This document shows, piece after piece, positions 34,980 to 47,100 of a DNA stretch of 64,000 nucleotides. Numbering within the stretch: position 1 is the stretch's first letter; each line of letters starts with the position of its first letter. This DNA comes from Mixophyes australis (lineage: Eukaryota; Chordata; Amphibia; Anura; Limnodynastidae). The notes under the pieces were generated by a model. It saw only the letters and a list, made by a program, of their open reading frames with translations. It was not told the origin of the DNA and did not search any database. Where the stretch lies: the NCBI GenBank assembly GCA_036250195.1, contig JAVHZZ010000003.1, positions 297,505,565-297,569,564 of the forward strand, in the 5' to 3' direction. The position numbers and the translations under genes are program-made.

Positions 34980-36370
34980 CCATTGTAAAAAAAATAATAC
35001 TTACATGAAAAAAAATCTTCTATTACACGTTGACGAACATGAGTTGCAAACTCCTCCATCTGACCAAGCTCAGGAGAAAGGTCCAAATCCAAACTAATGT
35101 CTGGATCAATTTCAACCTCCAATTGGTTTGCAATACAAATATTGTGAAGAATACAGCAACCAATAATTATATTGCAAACTTTGGAGGGTGAATATAAAAG
35201 CACACACCGCCGGACCGGTCTAAAACAGCGGAACCGGCTTTTAAGTGTACCAAAGGTTCTTTCTATTACACCCCTGGTACGAATGTGTGCTGATTGGTAC
35301 CTTTTTTCTGAGGAAGATACAGGGTTGCTTAAAGGAGTCAGCAACCAGGAACGATTTCCATATCCACCGTCGCCTTAAAAAAAACACAAAAAAAAAAAAA
35401 AATTTTAAAAACAGTGACACATCATTACATTTTTTTAAGGGTTTACAACTGTAATACACAATTAACAAAAACAAAAAAATACAAAAAAAAATTACCAAGC
35501 AGCCAGCCATCTGGAAAGGATCTTGCTTCGAAATTACGGAATAAGGACGACTGTTGCAGGATGAAGGAATCATGGGATGAACCTGGGAAACCAACAACAA
35601 CATTAGTGATTTTTTTGCTTAGCATCACAAACCATCTGAACATTGATGGAATGGAAGTGTTTTCGATTACGAAAACATTCTTCCATTCGACGGGGTGGTG
35701 TAAGGGCAATGTGGGTGCAATCAATTGCACCCAGCACATTGGGCATTTGAGACAAAGCGTAAAATTTAGCTTTGACCTCACGCCACTCATTGGCAGACTG
35801 CGGGAAATTAATAAACGTTGCAGTGTGCTTTTTGAGGGCATTTAGGACCTGGAACAGGATCCTAGAAAAAGTGGGCTGGGAATACCCGGCAAATAACTGC
35901 CAAGGTGGGCTGAAATGTTCCTGAGGCAAGAAAATGCAAAACACCAAGCAGTTTGGCAAGTCCAGGGACTGCACGGTTACTAGGGTAACGAGGTTCCAGG
36001 TCCTGTTTTACAATCTCATACAGATTGTAAATTGCAGAGGACGATAGGCGATATAGTCTTCTCACCTCGTCCTCGGCCAATCCATCAAGCAAACGCCTGT
36101 TGCGGTACAGACGCGGCCTGGGGATCCTAGTCCTACTTGCCACACTGGACAATGCAGCCATTGCCTGTCCACCATTCTCTCACACAGCCTCTCCCTCTTC
36201 CATACCCGCATTCACATCACAAACATTTCCATACCCGCATTCACATCACAAACATCAACATTCTCTCCAGACACTCCCACATTTGCAGCACCTTGCATTT
36301 CATCCAAAGCAGTCTCCTCCATACATGCAGCATACATGTACATCCACACTGTGTCCACGAATGGCTCCAT
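34980..36370 (-). pseudogene. Harbinger DDE transposase (HARBI1-like), disrupted
   Basis: Homologous to the HARBI1-type DDE nuclease that cuts and joins Harbinger ends. Likely start at 36,370 (MEPFVDTVWMYMYAACMEET); a later Met at 36,161 (MAALSSVASRTR). An N-terminal helix-turn-helix-like region (RRLYRLSSSAIYNLYEIVKQ, GVLHFLASGTF) is followed by SQPTFSRILFQVLNAL. Catalytic blocks: first Asp in GAIDCTHI (about 35,720), second in GFPGSSHDSF (about 35,580), third Glu in VIERTFGTLKSRFR (about 35,260); GDGGYG spans the intron. One intron has a clean donor (35,495) and acceptor (35,374); a donor at 35,004 suggests a further 3' exon. Damage: a 29-bp tandem duplication (36,198-36,255), a 1-nt frame change near 35,886 and another in a seven-T run at 35,610-35,616. 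All catalytic residues survive, so inactivation is recent or partly assembly error. Confidence 0.9.
36198..36255. repeat. 29-bp tandem duplication in the transposase 5' coding region
   Basis: Two perfect copies of a unit starting TTCCATACCCGCATTCACAT (36,198-36,226 and 36,227-36,255). Being 29 nt it shifts the reading frame between the probable start and the downstream transposase body. Confidence 0.9.
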
Positions 36371-37059
36371 TGAAATGAGACAATAATTAAAAGGGTTGAA
36401 TTTGAAACTAAAGTATTTAACTATTTTTAACAAAAATTGTAGGGGAAATGAATGTTTGTGCAGGGGATGAATGGACCTGTGAGATGCACTATTTTTATAT
36501 GATATTAAATTGGTGTAAGTGATTAATTTATATGTTAATTTTGCAAACTTGACAGACAGACAACACCAAGCACAAATACGATACTTATCTTTAGGAAATC
36601 CTGGATAATCCACCAACGAACACTACTGGAAAATGCTCAGAAAGATTGGTATGCACAAAAAAAACACTGAGGCAACAGTCAGTTCACCACAGAGCTGATC
36701 ACCACAACTGTACACTCAAGTGTTTGGAATGGAAAAAAAAAAAAATTAGTTTAAATAAAATAGGACTGCACCACTTATGGATTTTTTTAAAGGGGGAACT
36801 TTGAAAAAATATTTCATTATTTACACTGTATTTTTGTTAAAAAAAAAGTTATTTTACGTTTTCAGGTTGTTTTAATTAACTTTTACACCTAATCTTCAGT
36901 TTAATATCTTTTTTTAATAACTAAAAAAAAAAATCTTTTACTTTGAGCAGACCAAAGAGGTGCGAGATGAAACTGCAGATTTTACTTTTTCACACTCAGC
37001 GTTAAAAAACAATTGAATAGCTTTTCCCGCTGAGCGTTCACATCCAGCCTATACTTTAA
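36371..37059. other. Harbinger 5' flank of the transposase gene
   Basis: AT-rich, with short poly-A runs. It should hold the transposase promoter, but no clear TATA box can be singled out. Confidence 0.4.
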
Positions 37060-37219
37060 CATTGACAAACGGTTAGAGCGCGAAAACACCTTTTCGGTAA
37101 AAAAAAAAAAAAGAATAGAATTGAGGGAGAAGTTTCCGCACTCGAAAAAAAGGAAAAATAGCTAAAAAATGACTTAACGCGCTCGAACTTCAAAACTCGC
37201 TAACAATTGAATACCCCCC
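37060..37219 (-). repeat. Harbinger right TIR and subterminal motifs
   Basis: Mirror image of the left end. The last 24 bp are the exact inverse of the left TIR. Inward lie CGCGCTCGAA (37,178), GCACTCGAAAA (37,138) and GAGCGCGAAAA (37,076), matching the left-end motif type. Confidence 0.8.
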
Positions 37220-37222
37220 AAA

Positions 37223-38687
37223 GAGGTTTCAGTTTTTTCTGTATATTTCATGTTTAATGGTAAACTGGTGTATGTTACATGAGACCTGTTAGGCAGCATT
37301 TTAAGTGAAGCGCTGAAGGGGTTTTAATAATCTGTATTCATGTTTAAACATATAACCTGAGTGACAACTCGCTAACTGGAAACAACCTTAAGTTCCAACA
37401 AAACAGACAATTATCAACATAATTTGGCAGATATATAATATAATATTTATGTCTAGTATCTTTCAGACTACTTCTAAATCCTTCAATAAAGTATGGGAAC
37501 CATGGGCATCATACTTCCATATATATATATGGCCTTTTCAGTCAAATTCCCTAATCTCTTATGCCTAATCGATTTGGTTCCATCTCCCCTCCCCCCCCCC
37601 CCCTTCCTCATTTCACTTCTATGGCAGCAAGCCATACCCCCACTCTCCTTTATCTCGCTTTCTTATTTTCCCCCCAAAAGTGGATTGGCGAATATTACTT
37701 TTAGCTCCTTAGAGCAATGGTATATTTATTTTTATTACTTTATTTAATGCACATGCAATTACTTTACATATCATATTGTCTAACATTTTTTTCATTTTGT
37801 TAAAATGCTGATGTTTGAATAAATAAAGTTTCTAAAATACTGCTTGGTTTAACCTCATTTATGTTTTAAAGTAACCATGACAGTCAGGGGACATGTTTAT
37901 TTTATTTTTAATTATATTTGGCCCTTTTAAATTTTTGAAACTTTGTTTTCCTGAAAATCAACCTATGCACACTTTTGTCTCATTTTATAGCCTGTACTTT
38001 GCACTTTGCAAGGGTGGCCCTTTGGTCGACGCAAACTTCTGTCATTGTGTAACTCAAAGAACATTTTTGTAACTTAAGGTATATTTTAGCACCAAAGAGA
38101 ATTTTGCACTGTGCCTAAGCCATTTTGTACTTTGCTAATAACGCCCAGATTGTTGTTGCATGTTATTACTAGTGGGTATAATAGTAGCATTTTAATACTG
38201 AAGAGTATGTTAGTGGCATTTTACTACTGATAGTAATAATAATACAATTTTACAGCTGTGACACACCAAATTAATGGGTGGGGTGCCCTACATTTCATCT
38301 GCTACTACGGTAAGGAAACACGGAAGACGAGAGAATGTGAAATCTCTTAAATGACGGAAAGGTTGCACTCCCACAGAATATAAAGACAAACTGGACAGGA
38401 GATAGGCTGCAGATAAGACAAGAGATGGAGCGGGAAGCCTCTGTTAGATGAATGAGAAAGAGGTGACAAGAGAGGAAGAGATCAGGAAAGTAGAATGAAA
38501 ATAATTATAGAAATGACTAGGAGAACAACAGACATATGAAAGATAAGGGTGGCCAATCAGGTGGCACAGGACACATGAGGGGTAGTTGCAATGTGGCAGA
38601 TGACATATGAGACAAAAAAGTATAAGCAGACATATGGGTAGAAACATATCTGTGGAAGACAAGTGCATTACCAGAAGATTAGAGTGT
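37223..38687. other. Intergenic, nothing recognised
   Basis: Contains a poly-C run at about 37,590 and otherwise ordinary AT-rich DNA. No supported gene. Confidence 0.5.
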
Positions 38688-38695
38688 AAGGCAAG

Positions 38696-38995
38696 CAGGG
38701 GCGGATCTAGACAATTGTTCTACCCGGGGCAATTTTAGGAGGGGCGATTTAGGCCCCGCCCCTTTCTGATTTCTAAGGCTGCCGGTGGCTGCACAGTATG
38801 TGCAGGTCCGTTCGGCAGTGGCAGTGTGCTGCCCCGCTACTCTGATTGTGTTTAAAACACAATCAGAGCAGCCGGGCAGCACACTGTCACTGCCGAACGG
38901 ACCTGCACAGTGTGCAGCTGTCGGCAGCAAGCCCCTGCTAGGGGGGGGGGGGGGGGGGCGATCGCCCTGATCGACCCTCCATGGATCCGCCACTG
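38696..38995. mobile_element. 300-bp hAT MITE with 8-bp TSD
   Basis: Ends CAGGGGCGGATC and GGATCCGCCACTG (inverse). The exact 8-bp duplication AAGGCAAG flanks it (38,688-38,695 and 38,996-39,003). The interior is a near-perfect inverted repeat of about 75 bp per arm centred on TTTAAA at about 38,852 (arms with GCAGTGTGCTGCCC and GGGCAGCACACTGTC). A G18-type run sits near 38,941. Non-coding. Confidence 0.92.
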
Positions 38996-39003
38996 AAGGC
39001 AAG

Positions 39004-39395
39004 GTGGAAGATAAGACATGGATGAGTCCTGTGTACCTCCAGCCATCAAACATTTGTCTGGACCCAGACAGCAGCAATGTGAGTCAGTGGCGGATCCAGA
39101 GGGGAAATCTCCTTGCCTAGCAGCATACTACATAGATTTGCATAGTGACGCGAGAGGCAGGCAGAGGATCCTGCTCTACTGCTCCTATTATGTAGCACTC
39201 CTATAGGTAGGTGTTAGAGTGTCGTGTGGATTGTACCTGGTCTCCAGAAGCTCATCTTTGAATTATGAAAGGGGAGTAGGACAAAGAACGCTCGGGTCCC
39301 CAATACAAGTAGAACATCGTAAAAAAAATTAAGTAACGTCAAATATATTATTTGGCAGCAATATATTACTAAAATGTTTTGGGACAAATAATGAT
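39004..39395. other. Intergenic with an isolated hAT-type terminus
   Basis: CAGTGGCGGATCCAGAGG at 39,085 is the same terminus as the MITE at 38,696, without a matching second end in reach. Nothing else recognised. Confidence 0.5.
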
Positions 39396-40090
39396 TAGCA
39401 ACAAATATATATATATAAAAGAAGAAGGTTGTTTGTTGGTGAATATCTTTGAAACCCTGCACCGATTGGAATGAAACCAACGTGAGGTGGATACGAGACA
39501 GATTTTAGGGGGGTTAGGGTCCTGGTTGGATGTCCCATTGGTTTATGCTGGGCAGAACTATAATCCAGGGAGTCTGTTCTGAGCCTTCCACTGGATGGAA
39601 TTGGTTCGTTTGTCTGTCTCATTATCCATTCGGACAGCCCTGCATTGATTGGGATGAAACCAACGCAAGGTGGTCAAGTGGGATCCTGGCCAGGTTTTAG
39701 GTGGGTTAAGGTCCAGGTCGGACCACCCGTTACTGAGCGCTGGGCAGAACTTTGAACTGGTGAGCCTGTTCTGAGTCTTCCACTGAATGGATATGGACGA
39801 AAATTTCACAGACTGATAACATTGGATTCTAGAAGACATACTAGGGGGTTGAAGTCCCAGTAAAACCTCCCGTTGTTGTACACTGGCCAGAACTTTGACC
39901 CAGGGAGCCTGTTCTGGGCCTTCCACTGGATGGATTTGGTTTGTGTGTCTGGCCAGTTATGCATTCAGACACCCCTGCACTGATTGGGATGAAACCAATG
40001 CAAGGTGGTCCAGTTGGATCCTGGGCAGGTTTTAGGGGAGTTAGGGTTTCGGTTGGATCTCCCATTGCTGTACATTGAGAAGAACTCAAT
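39396..40090. repeat. ~190-bp tandem repeat, Helitron-like
   Basis: It opens with a TATATATATAAAAG run, then 3-4 diverged units with CCCTGCA(C/T)TGATTGGGATGA, AACCAA(C/T)GCAAGGTGG, GGGTTAGGGT, GGGCAGAACT, GAGCCTGTTCTG and CTTCCACTGGATGGA. Sequence of the type 'accgattggaatgaaacc' is common in Helitron-related repeats, the only basis for that label. No Rep/helicase is present. Confidence 0.6.
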
Positions 40091-42693
40091 TACAGTGTTT
40101 TGGCAACAGTTATGAACATTTTTTGCAAAGCGGATAAAAACACGCTTTTACAGTTCTGCATACAGCTTGTCTGATAAAACAATTACTTTTTTCCTTTCTA
40201 TATAAACAATCATTTGTCTTTGTAACAAGGCAATATGGCTGCCAACCACAGGATGTTGACTGTCTCTGAAGTGACAGTTGGTTATAGTAAAATGGAGGTT
40301 CTGTGTGACTGTGAGATAAGAGTCTCTGTCACTGGACACACATCACACTTTTCTTTCGATTAAACATAACGTTCAGCCAAATGTTCAGTACATTTCTTCT
40401 TATAAATTGGGAGGAATAAATAACACTGATATTCTGATAACTATGTGAAACTATTTCTTGTGTTTTCCTGTCAGAGTAATTGTCACTTGCAAACGGGTAA
40501 ATATATTTCCCTGTCGGTTCATTCACTGTGTAATCTTCTTCTATTATCTCTTTCTATCTCTTTATCAGGTTTCTGTTGATAATGCTATCTTTCCCACAAT
40601 TTTTAATGTCTGCTTTAGATTTCTATCTCACTGTATCTCATCACCTTTGCTCACTGCTGCTCCTCTGTCACTCTATCATTTTTCCTGTTCACTGCTGCTG
40701 TGTTTTCATTTCACAAGGCTCCTCAGTCCTCTCTCTGTTACCCTGCTTCCTTTTTCAATCACAATCTCCAGAGTATTTCTTTCCTGTCACACAAAACACA
40801 GAACTTTCCAGCAGCCTAACAAATTGGACTTTTTTGGGCCTTAAAGTCTTTCCTGTATCATCCTGTGAGACAGTTCTGTTCCACAGGGTCCTAGTGCCCA
40901 GCAGTTTTTGGGGTATCAAATTATGTTTTAAAACAAACAGAGGAGCCAGGTTGCATCCAAAAGAAAGGGGGTGGGGCACAAATCAGAGTGAACTAGGAGA
41001 TATGCTAAACCCACCCCCCTAAAAAAGTATAGGTCTATCCCTCATGTGAATGAGATTACTACTGCTCAGCCACCCACATGCAAAAAAAAAAGCCATGGCC
41101 CAAGGTGATTTTATCGTCTCAATGGTCTGTGGTGATGGGAGGTGGTTGTCATGCACCTTAGGTGGTGATGATCACACCCCTTCTAGTGGAGTATTTTGTA
41201 CTTAGGAACCCTTACATAATTTAGCTATGAGGCCTACAAATATCTAGCTATACCCCAGAAAGGTAATCCCAATATCCACTTACTCTTGTGACTTAATTGA
41301 CATATAAATGAGGTTCCAGTGATGTTAATTTACTTCTATCAGTGAAATCTAAGCAAACAATACAGCATGTAAGCAGGTCTATAATTATGGGGGCTGTAGA
41401 GAGCTACTCAGGGTCAAATAAGAGCAAATGAATATTCCTCCAGCAAACCTCACCACAAATCAAAGGGCTATCTGTCACACCCAACTCACTGTACACAGCA
41501 AAGTAATAAATATCTCTGTGCTAGTGTTATCTAGGATAAATCAGTCTAAAAAGATGACTGATTGCTTTTTGTATGTGAGCTGGCATTCCCCCACTAAAGT
41601 TTTTAAATACATCATAGAGCAAGAAAAGAGACTGCTCCAAGGCAGAACATTTAGTGTTCAAACACCATTGCAAATCCATTTTAATCACTGCCACAGCAAG
41701 AGAAATCAGAGTCAAATGTAGCAGCACTCAGTAATTGCAAAAAATGTATTTAGTTTTATTAAGGATACTATTACAGCACAAATAAAATAAAGTGCTAGAA
41801 AACAATGGTGCCCACCAGTATATGTTGCAGCACTTAATTTGTGAAAGAAGTTTCTTTTAAATCATCAATGTCAGGCGAAACAATTTAATGTGGCTATATA
41901 TGTTGAGATTCATCTGGTCAGCTGATGACAGCATTTGACTATGTGGTCATCATTTGACCACTGTAATGGTGTTCTGTTGCAGTGTTCCACAAATCAAACA
42001 AATGTATGTATGTGTATTGATAAATCTAACAGAGATCTGACCTTTGTGTTACCAGTTCTATAATGTTAGTTTATAAAAGGTGCAACCCCCTTTTTTAAAA
42101 AACAAAATCACTTGGTTTTCCTGCAAGAATACACATGAAGTTTTATTCAAGCTGCTATTAACAATCTACAAATTGCTAAATATCATGTATGTCTCCATGG
42201 CAACCACAGTAACATCACATGTAATGTACTGAGCAGGGAGGCTTTAGAACATTCTTAGCATAAAACCCAACCCCTAAGTGACCACCAATTAGTTACCTGA
42301 CTGACTGGCAAGGGACAATGATTTTTGGCCCTTACACCACATATATCTGTCCTACAGATAGAGTTTGTAAAGTGAACGCTGAGTTTATAGGGGAACCTAC
42401 TGGAAAAATCACTACATTCTCAGCTTCATATTAAGGAGTAATAAAACTAACTGATTAAAATTAGAAACCAAATATGTGGAATTGCACCATTAACTACTTG
42501 GTTGTTTAATAATTTTCACTTTAAATTCTTTAAAAAATTCCCTCAAAAAAATTAAAAATATATAATGAAATAATAAATACAATTGCATAGATAAAAAAAG
42601 AAAAATAAATATTTCTTAGCAGAATATCCATTAATGTATAGCCACCAACTTCAATTTCATGCTACATTATCAACCAGTGAATATATAACTACA
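40091..42693. other. Intergenic, nothing recognised
   Basis: Mixed AT-rich and T/C-rich DNA. Predicted frames at 40,458-41,022 are T/C-rich without domains. No RNA gene or clear repeat found. Confidence 0.45.
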
Positions 42694-43327
42694 AGTTAAC
42701 CCGTGCATGATACTCATGCATTCTAGTCAAATCAAGCTACTTAGGTCTTAAAAAGGTTCTTGTCATGCATTTGGACCTAGCCCAGGCCTCCTCAGGGGAA
42801 GAGCGTTACTTCCCGACGCAAGCGCCCTTTTTAATGTGTGTTCATGAGGTAAAATTACCCCACGAAAATGAGTTTGACCCCTCAACTCGTAAATTTAGCC
42901 TTTACTACCCCTCCCACGGGGGGGAGGGGGGATGATGGAAGTTAACTGACTTCACTATTCTAATTTTTTTTGTCAAATAATGTCAGTATACCAAATTTCA
43001 GGTCAATTGGATGAGTCCTTTTTGAGAAAATAGTTTTTTCCACACACACACTAACACACGCCGCTAGGCTTTTACTTTTATATATTAGATAATGCTAAGA
43101 ATTTAGTAGGTCAGTGTATAACTCCGCCCAGCAGGTGGCGCTGCAGCTTGGTGGTTTTTTTTTCACACACAGACTAACACACGCCGCTAGGCTTTTATAT
43201 TATAGATATTAGATAATGCTAAGAATTTAGTAGGTCAGTGTATAACTCCGCCCAGCAGGTGGCGCTTCAGCTTGTGTTTTTCACACACAGACTAACACAC
43301 GCCGCTAGGCTTTTATATTATAGATGT
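42694..43327 (-). mobile_element. Helitron-like element with tandem 5' ends
   Basis: On the minus strand three 5'-type ends reading TATAAAAGCCTAGCGGCGTG are spaced by about 110-130 bp (from 43,325, 43,205 and 43,080), each followed by GTTAGTCTGTGTGTG. The first two share CAGCGCCACCTGCTGGGCGG. The opposite end carries a perfect GCATGAGTATCATGC hairpin followed by CACGGGTTAA, as in Helitron-type 3' ends. No replication/helicase protein, so non-autonomous. The precise 3' terminus is not certain. Confidence 0.6.
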
Positions 43328-43995
43328 ATACAACTTAAGTACTAAAAGCTTCAATTGTTACTATATCATATATCTAGTCCCATAGTGGGATACTTTGGGT
43401 TGGGTCACTTGCACTTTTTTACTTTTAAAATAGGCTGCTGAGACAAGACTCCCACAAACCCCCCGCCCCCCCCCCCCCCCCCACCCCCTGGGGCTAAAAT
43501 TTGTCAGCCCTCCCCTGGAAGCTGCAAACTGCAAATAGCCAAAAATAAAACATTTCCACAGGATGTGCCTGTAAGTTTGAGACAGCCATTGCAGCAAGTC
43601 TCACTGCATCTGTTGTTAAAGTTAATGATGCCATTAATTACAAATATTATCTAGGACATCAATGACCAATGCCATAACACAACACCAACAATTACATAAG
43701 CAATTATAAATATTAAGCAATTATAATATGGAATTGTTATGTCCACAAATAATAAAACAAAAAATGCATATGTAATTAAAACTGATGAATTGTATTTTAG
43801 GAGACATCAATTGAAGTATTATAATAAGGAAATACAATTTTCCACTTCACTGACACAGCGTTTGATTTACTATTTTAGAATTGTACTGTTACAAAAAAAA
43901 ATGACTTTATTAACATAAAGTAAATGGGTCACTCATTATTTTTCCTCTAACACAGAAGCCAGATTGAAGACATGCTAATATAAATGTATATACTT
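43328..43995. other. Intergenic with a long C run
   Basis: A C-rich stretch at 43,457-43,487 (including about 18 C) is the only notable feature. Confidence 0.5.
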
Positions 43996-44110
43996 GCAAT
44001 GAGCACAAACCTCATGTTTTGATTTTGGTTCTAAAACTAAAACTATTCTCTTGCTTTGGTTTTGGCAAGATGGGGTTTTGTTTTGATTTTGGATTTCACC
44101 ACAAAATTTA
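43996..44110 (-). mobile_element. hAT terminal remnant
   Basis: TTTTGGTTCT...TTTGGTTTTGGCAAGATGGGG...TTTTGATTTTGGAT resembles the subterminal GTTTTGGTTTTGGCAAAACC sequence next to the right end of hAT copy 1 (25,145-25,240, reverse complement). An isolated fragment. Confidence 0.4.
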
Positions 44111-47100
44111 AATTTGATGACAACTGATTAGTACATTAGTATTCATAACATTTACATTCAATTATACTCATTTCAGTCTATTTATAACTACCTCACAATT
44201 AGCAGCAGCAATTCATTTAGAGTTGGATGTATGTTTGTTTCTTTTGTGTAAGTTGCGAATCTCCATACTGCGCATGCACATAAAAAATGTATATACATGT
44301 CCGTATATATTGTGTATCATTGACATGTCTCAGAACGACGGAGAGAAGGGAGTGGGCAAGCATATGCCAATTACAGTAAGGACATGCCCACGTAAATGTG
44401 ACTCAAATAGACGTGGATACATGTGCAGATATGTCTCTAAGAGGCATATGGTATATATACCATATAACATATCCTTTCTGGATATGATATATGGTATACA
44501 TGGTATATATGGTTGAAGAATGGAATTTTAAATGCTCAATTAAACATATGATCACCTTGATATAGGCGAGCATATAAAATACTTAATTCACAATTATTTT
44601 AAATACGCATTGTGCTGTTTTATTTTCACATTTTGTTGGTGGAAAACTGCTGTATACATTTTGAGAAAGTATGTGTATATCAATGATTTGCTTCAACGTT
44701 TTGCACAACAAGGAGAAATATTGCCCTCCTGGTTCCATCTGTGATGGAGAAATCTGTTATATTGATGAAAGGCTGAAGTGAGCCAGCTGGCTGAAAATGT
44801 TACCTGCACTCAATGTTAAACGGATGGACGATGGAAAACAGGCTTGCTCTGTCCATCATATGCATTAACATGGATTATTTTATATTGCCCCTATTTAATA
44901 GACCAAACATCTAGTGTCAATGCAATGTTATGTTTTTCTGCTACTAGGAGATGGCACTGGGCGTAAATGAAACAGGTAGGAAAGATTCACCAGAGATGTA
45001 GCAGGATAGCAATTTACAAAAAGATTCATATGGACAAAGCGCTGCATTTCAGAACTGTAATAGGAGGTGGCAATGGATGCAACATAAACAGATAGAAAGA
45101 GCAGCCTCAAATAAGGAGTAAAATGACAGTTTAAGAGAATGACACAAGCGGGATAAGCTCAGTCACCCTAAAGAATGTAGAACGGAGGCTACAACTCAAA
45201 ACTATTTCCTGGTAAAACCAGTTTCAGAACAGTTTTCAGCTGTTCTTATCAGATATATGACTTTGGGCACTCGCTTTGGCACAGGGTACAATAGCATAAG
45301 CATTAGCGGAAACAGTATTAGTAAAAAAACAGTCAGAGTCTGAGCCTTTCCTTGGTATATTAGATGTAGGCTTTTTTCTTTGTTCTCAGACTTCACAATC
45401 AATATGTTTACTCTTAGCAACTGAAAGAAATGTTGTTTTGGAAAAGATCATGAACCATGTTTTGGAGGGCCATGTGAGACACTTTGTTTTTCTTAAATTA
45501 CCTTTTTTACTGGTAGAAGTACCACTGCCAGTGTTAGAATTGTCATGCTCCTGTTCAAAAGACTGAATCTTGACAACAGCATTGAAGCCGTATAATGCAG
45601 TGTTACTACAAATAACAGTATTTCTTTATAATGATTCTACACACAATTAGTTTAGTGTGAGGTTACCACCCTTAGCTGGGATAGCAGTTACCCTCTGTGG
45701 AATTGAACTCACTTCGGTAGATCAGAATATATCCAATATAAGACTTTATTACGACAGCACAACACCACAAGACGTTCACAAGTTACAGGGAAATGGTAGC
45801 ATGTATCCTCCAGCAGCCTCTTGCAGTCAGCACTCCAAAGTAATAATCTCGGTCTCTTTCAGGGTCTTATCCTCCCGCAATATTACCACTACCAATTAGC
45901 AAAACAGTTATGGTGTCTCCCAGCCTAGGTTACTGGCTCACACAGACCCTGTAATGGTAGGGTTCCCTCCAGCGGCACCACAATGCCTGGCCCAGAGTCC
46001 TTTTCGCTGATGTCTTGTACACCAGGATCCTCCAAGCTAGAATAGCTCCCTTGACATTCTGCTTTCCCTATATTCTTCCCTGTATACACAGGAAGTAGGG
46101 TCAAATGTCTCAAACCACCCCCTTCCAGCAGGGACACTTTAGCTGCTAGACATACTGTCCCTGTTGCCTTGATTATACAATAGAATGGCGTAACTCAATT
46201 AGCTGTTTTGGCTGAATATACTAAACATGGGGTTACAATATTACAGCTGGGAATGACACTGCACGCTTACATGAAACAATAAGACTTTTGACACATTGTA
46301 TCAGCAGTGTTACTCCATCTGAATATGTGATACATTTTGAAACAATAACATTTATTTTGATACATATTGATACATTTCCCAATGCTATTTTACCTGATAT
46401 ATTACTGTGGAGGCACATTGCACATCATTTAGTTCTAACCTCATTACCTCTCAGATTACCTGTTGACCTAGCTAATTAACATGGGCTGCCAGTTTGTTAA
46501 CTCAGACATTGTTCTGATTACAAACCAAATCTAAGCTGCCCCTCATAACAATGGACATTTGAGGCAAATGGTAATTACATTAGCTAACACTAGCAAAATG
46601 ACTGCTGCTGTCCTGTTATTTTCACACAGTATGGCAATATTCTTTATTTTTATACTACATACAATAGTGCGGGTAATAGCAAGGGTAAAATGTACCTAAT
46701 AACATGAAATAATAATACACATAATACACCCATGCTCTGGTGTATATACTTAGACTGGGCCAGGGATTAAAAAGTACATTAAACCATGAGAAACGGGTGA
46801 TGAATACAAAGTTCTCAGTCCAGTAGCACCCCGTTTCTTCACAGTCTGGAAGAGAGGAACTGCAGAATAGTTAGCTGGCAAATATTAATTATGAAAGTAA
46901 AACTTCCAGCTGTTGTCTCAAACAAAAAGGGTGCGTAGTTGGCACAGTGAAATTAGCTTTATGCTACCATTGCTTCCCTGCTAGCACTAGATGAGTAAGC
47001 AGCACACATACAAACAATTCTACATTCAATTCTTACATCTAGGAGATTTTCGAAAAGCATACCATAAATGGCAGGGTAGACCTGGAAGGAAATTTTCTGC

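Larger units (their letters stand above)
25909..37219. mobile_element. Complete PIF/Harbinger transposon, 11.3 kb
   Basis: The terminal inverted repeats are perfect over 24 bp, beginning GGGGGGTATTCAATTGTTAG at 25,909 and ending with the inverse at 37,219. They are flanked by a 3-bp duplication AAA (25,906-25,908; 37,220-37,222), the length expected of Harbinger. The element carries the two genes typical of the superfamily in convergent orientation: a Myb/SANT-like DNA-binding protein (plus, 26,950-30,955) and a DDE transposase (minus, 34,980-36,370). It is unusually long because of many introns in the Myb-like gene and because it hosts younger insertions (MITE 27,950-28,104; L2 scrap 28,275-28,430; repeat block 32,580-34,330). 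Confidence 0.92.
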
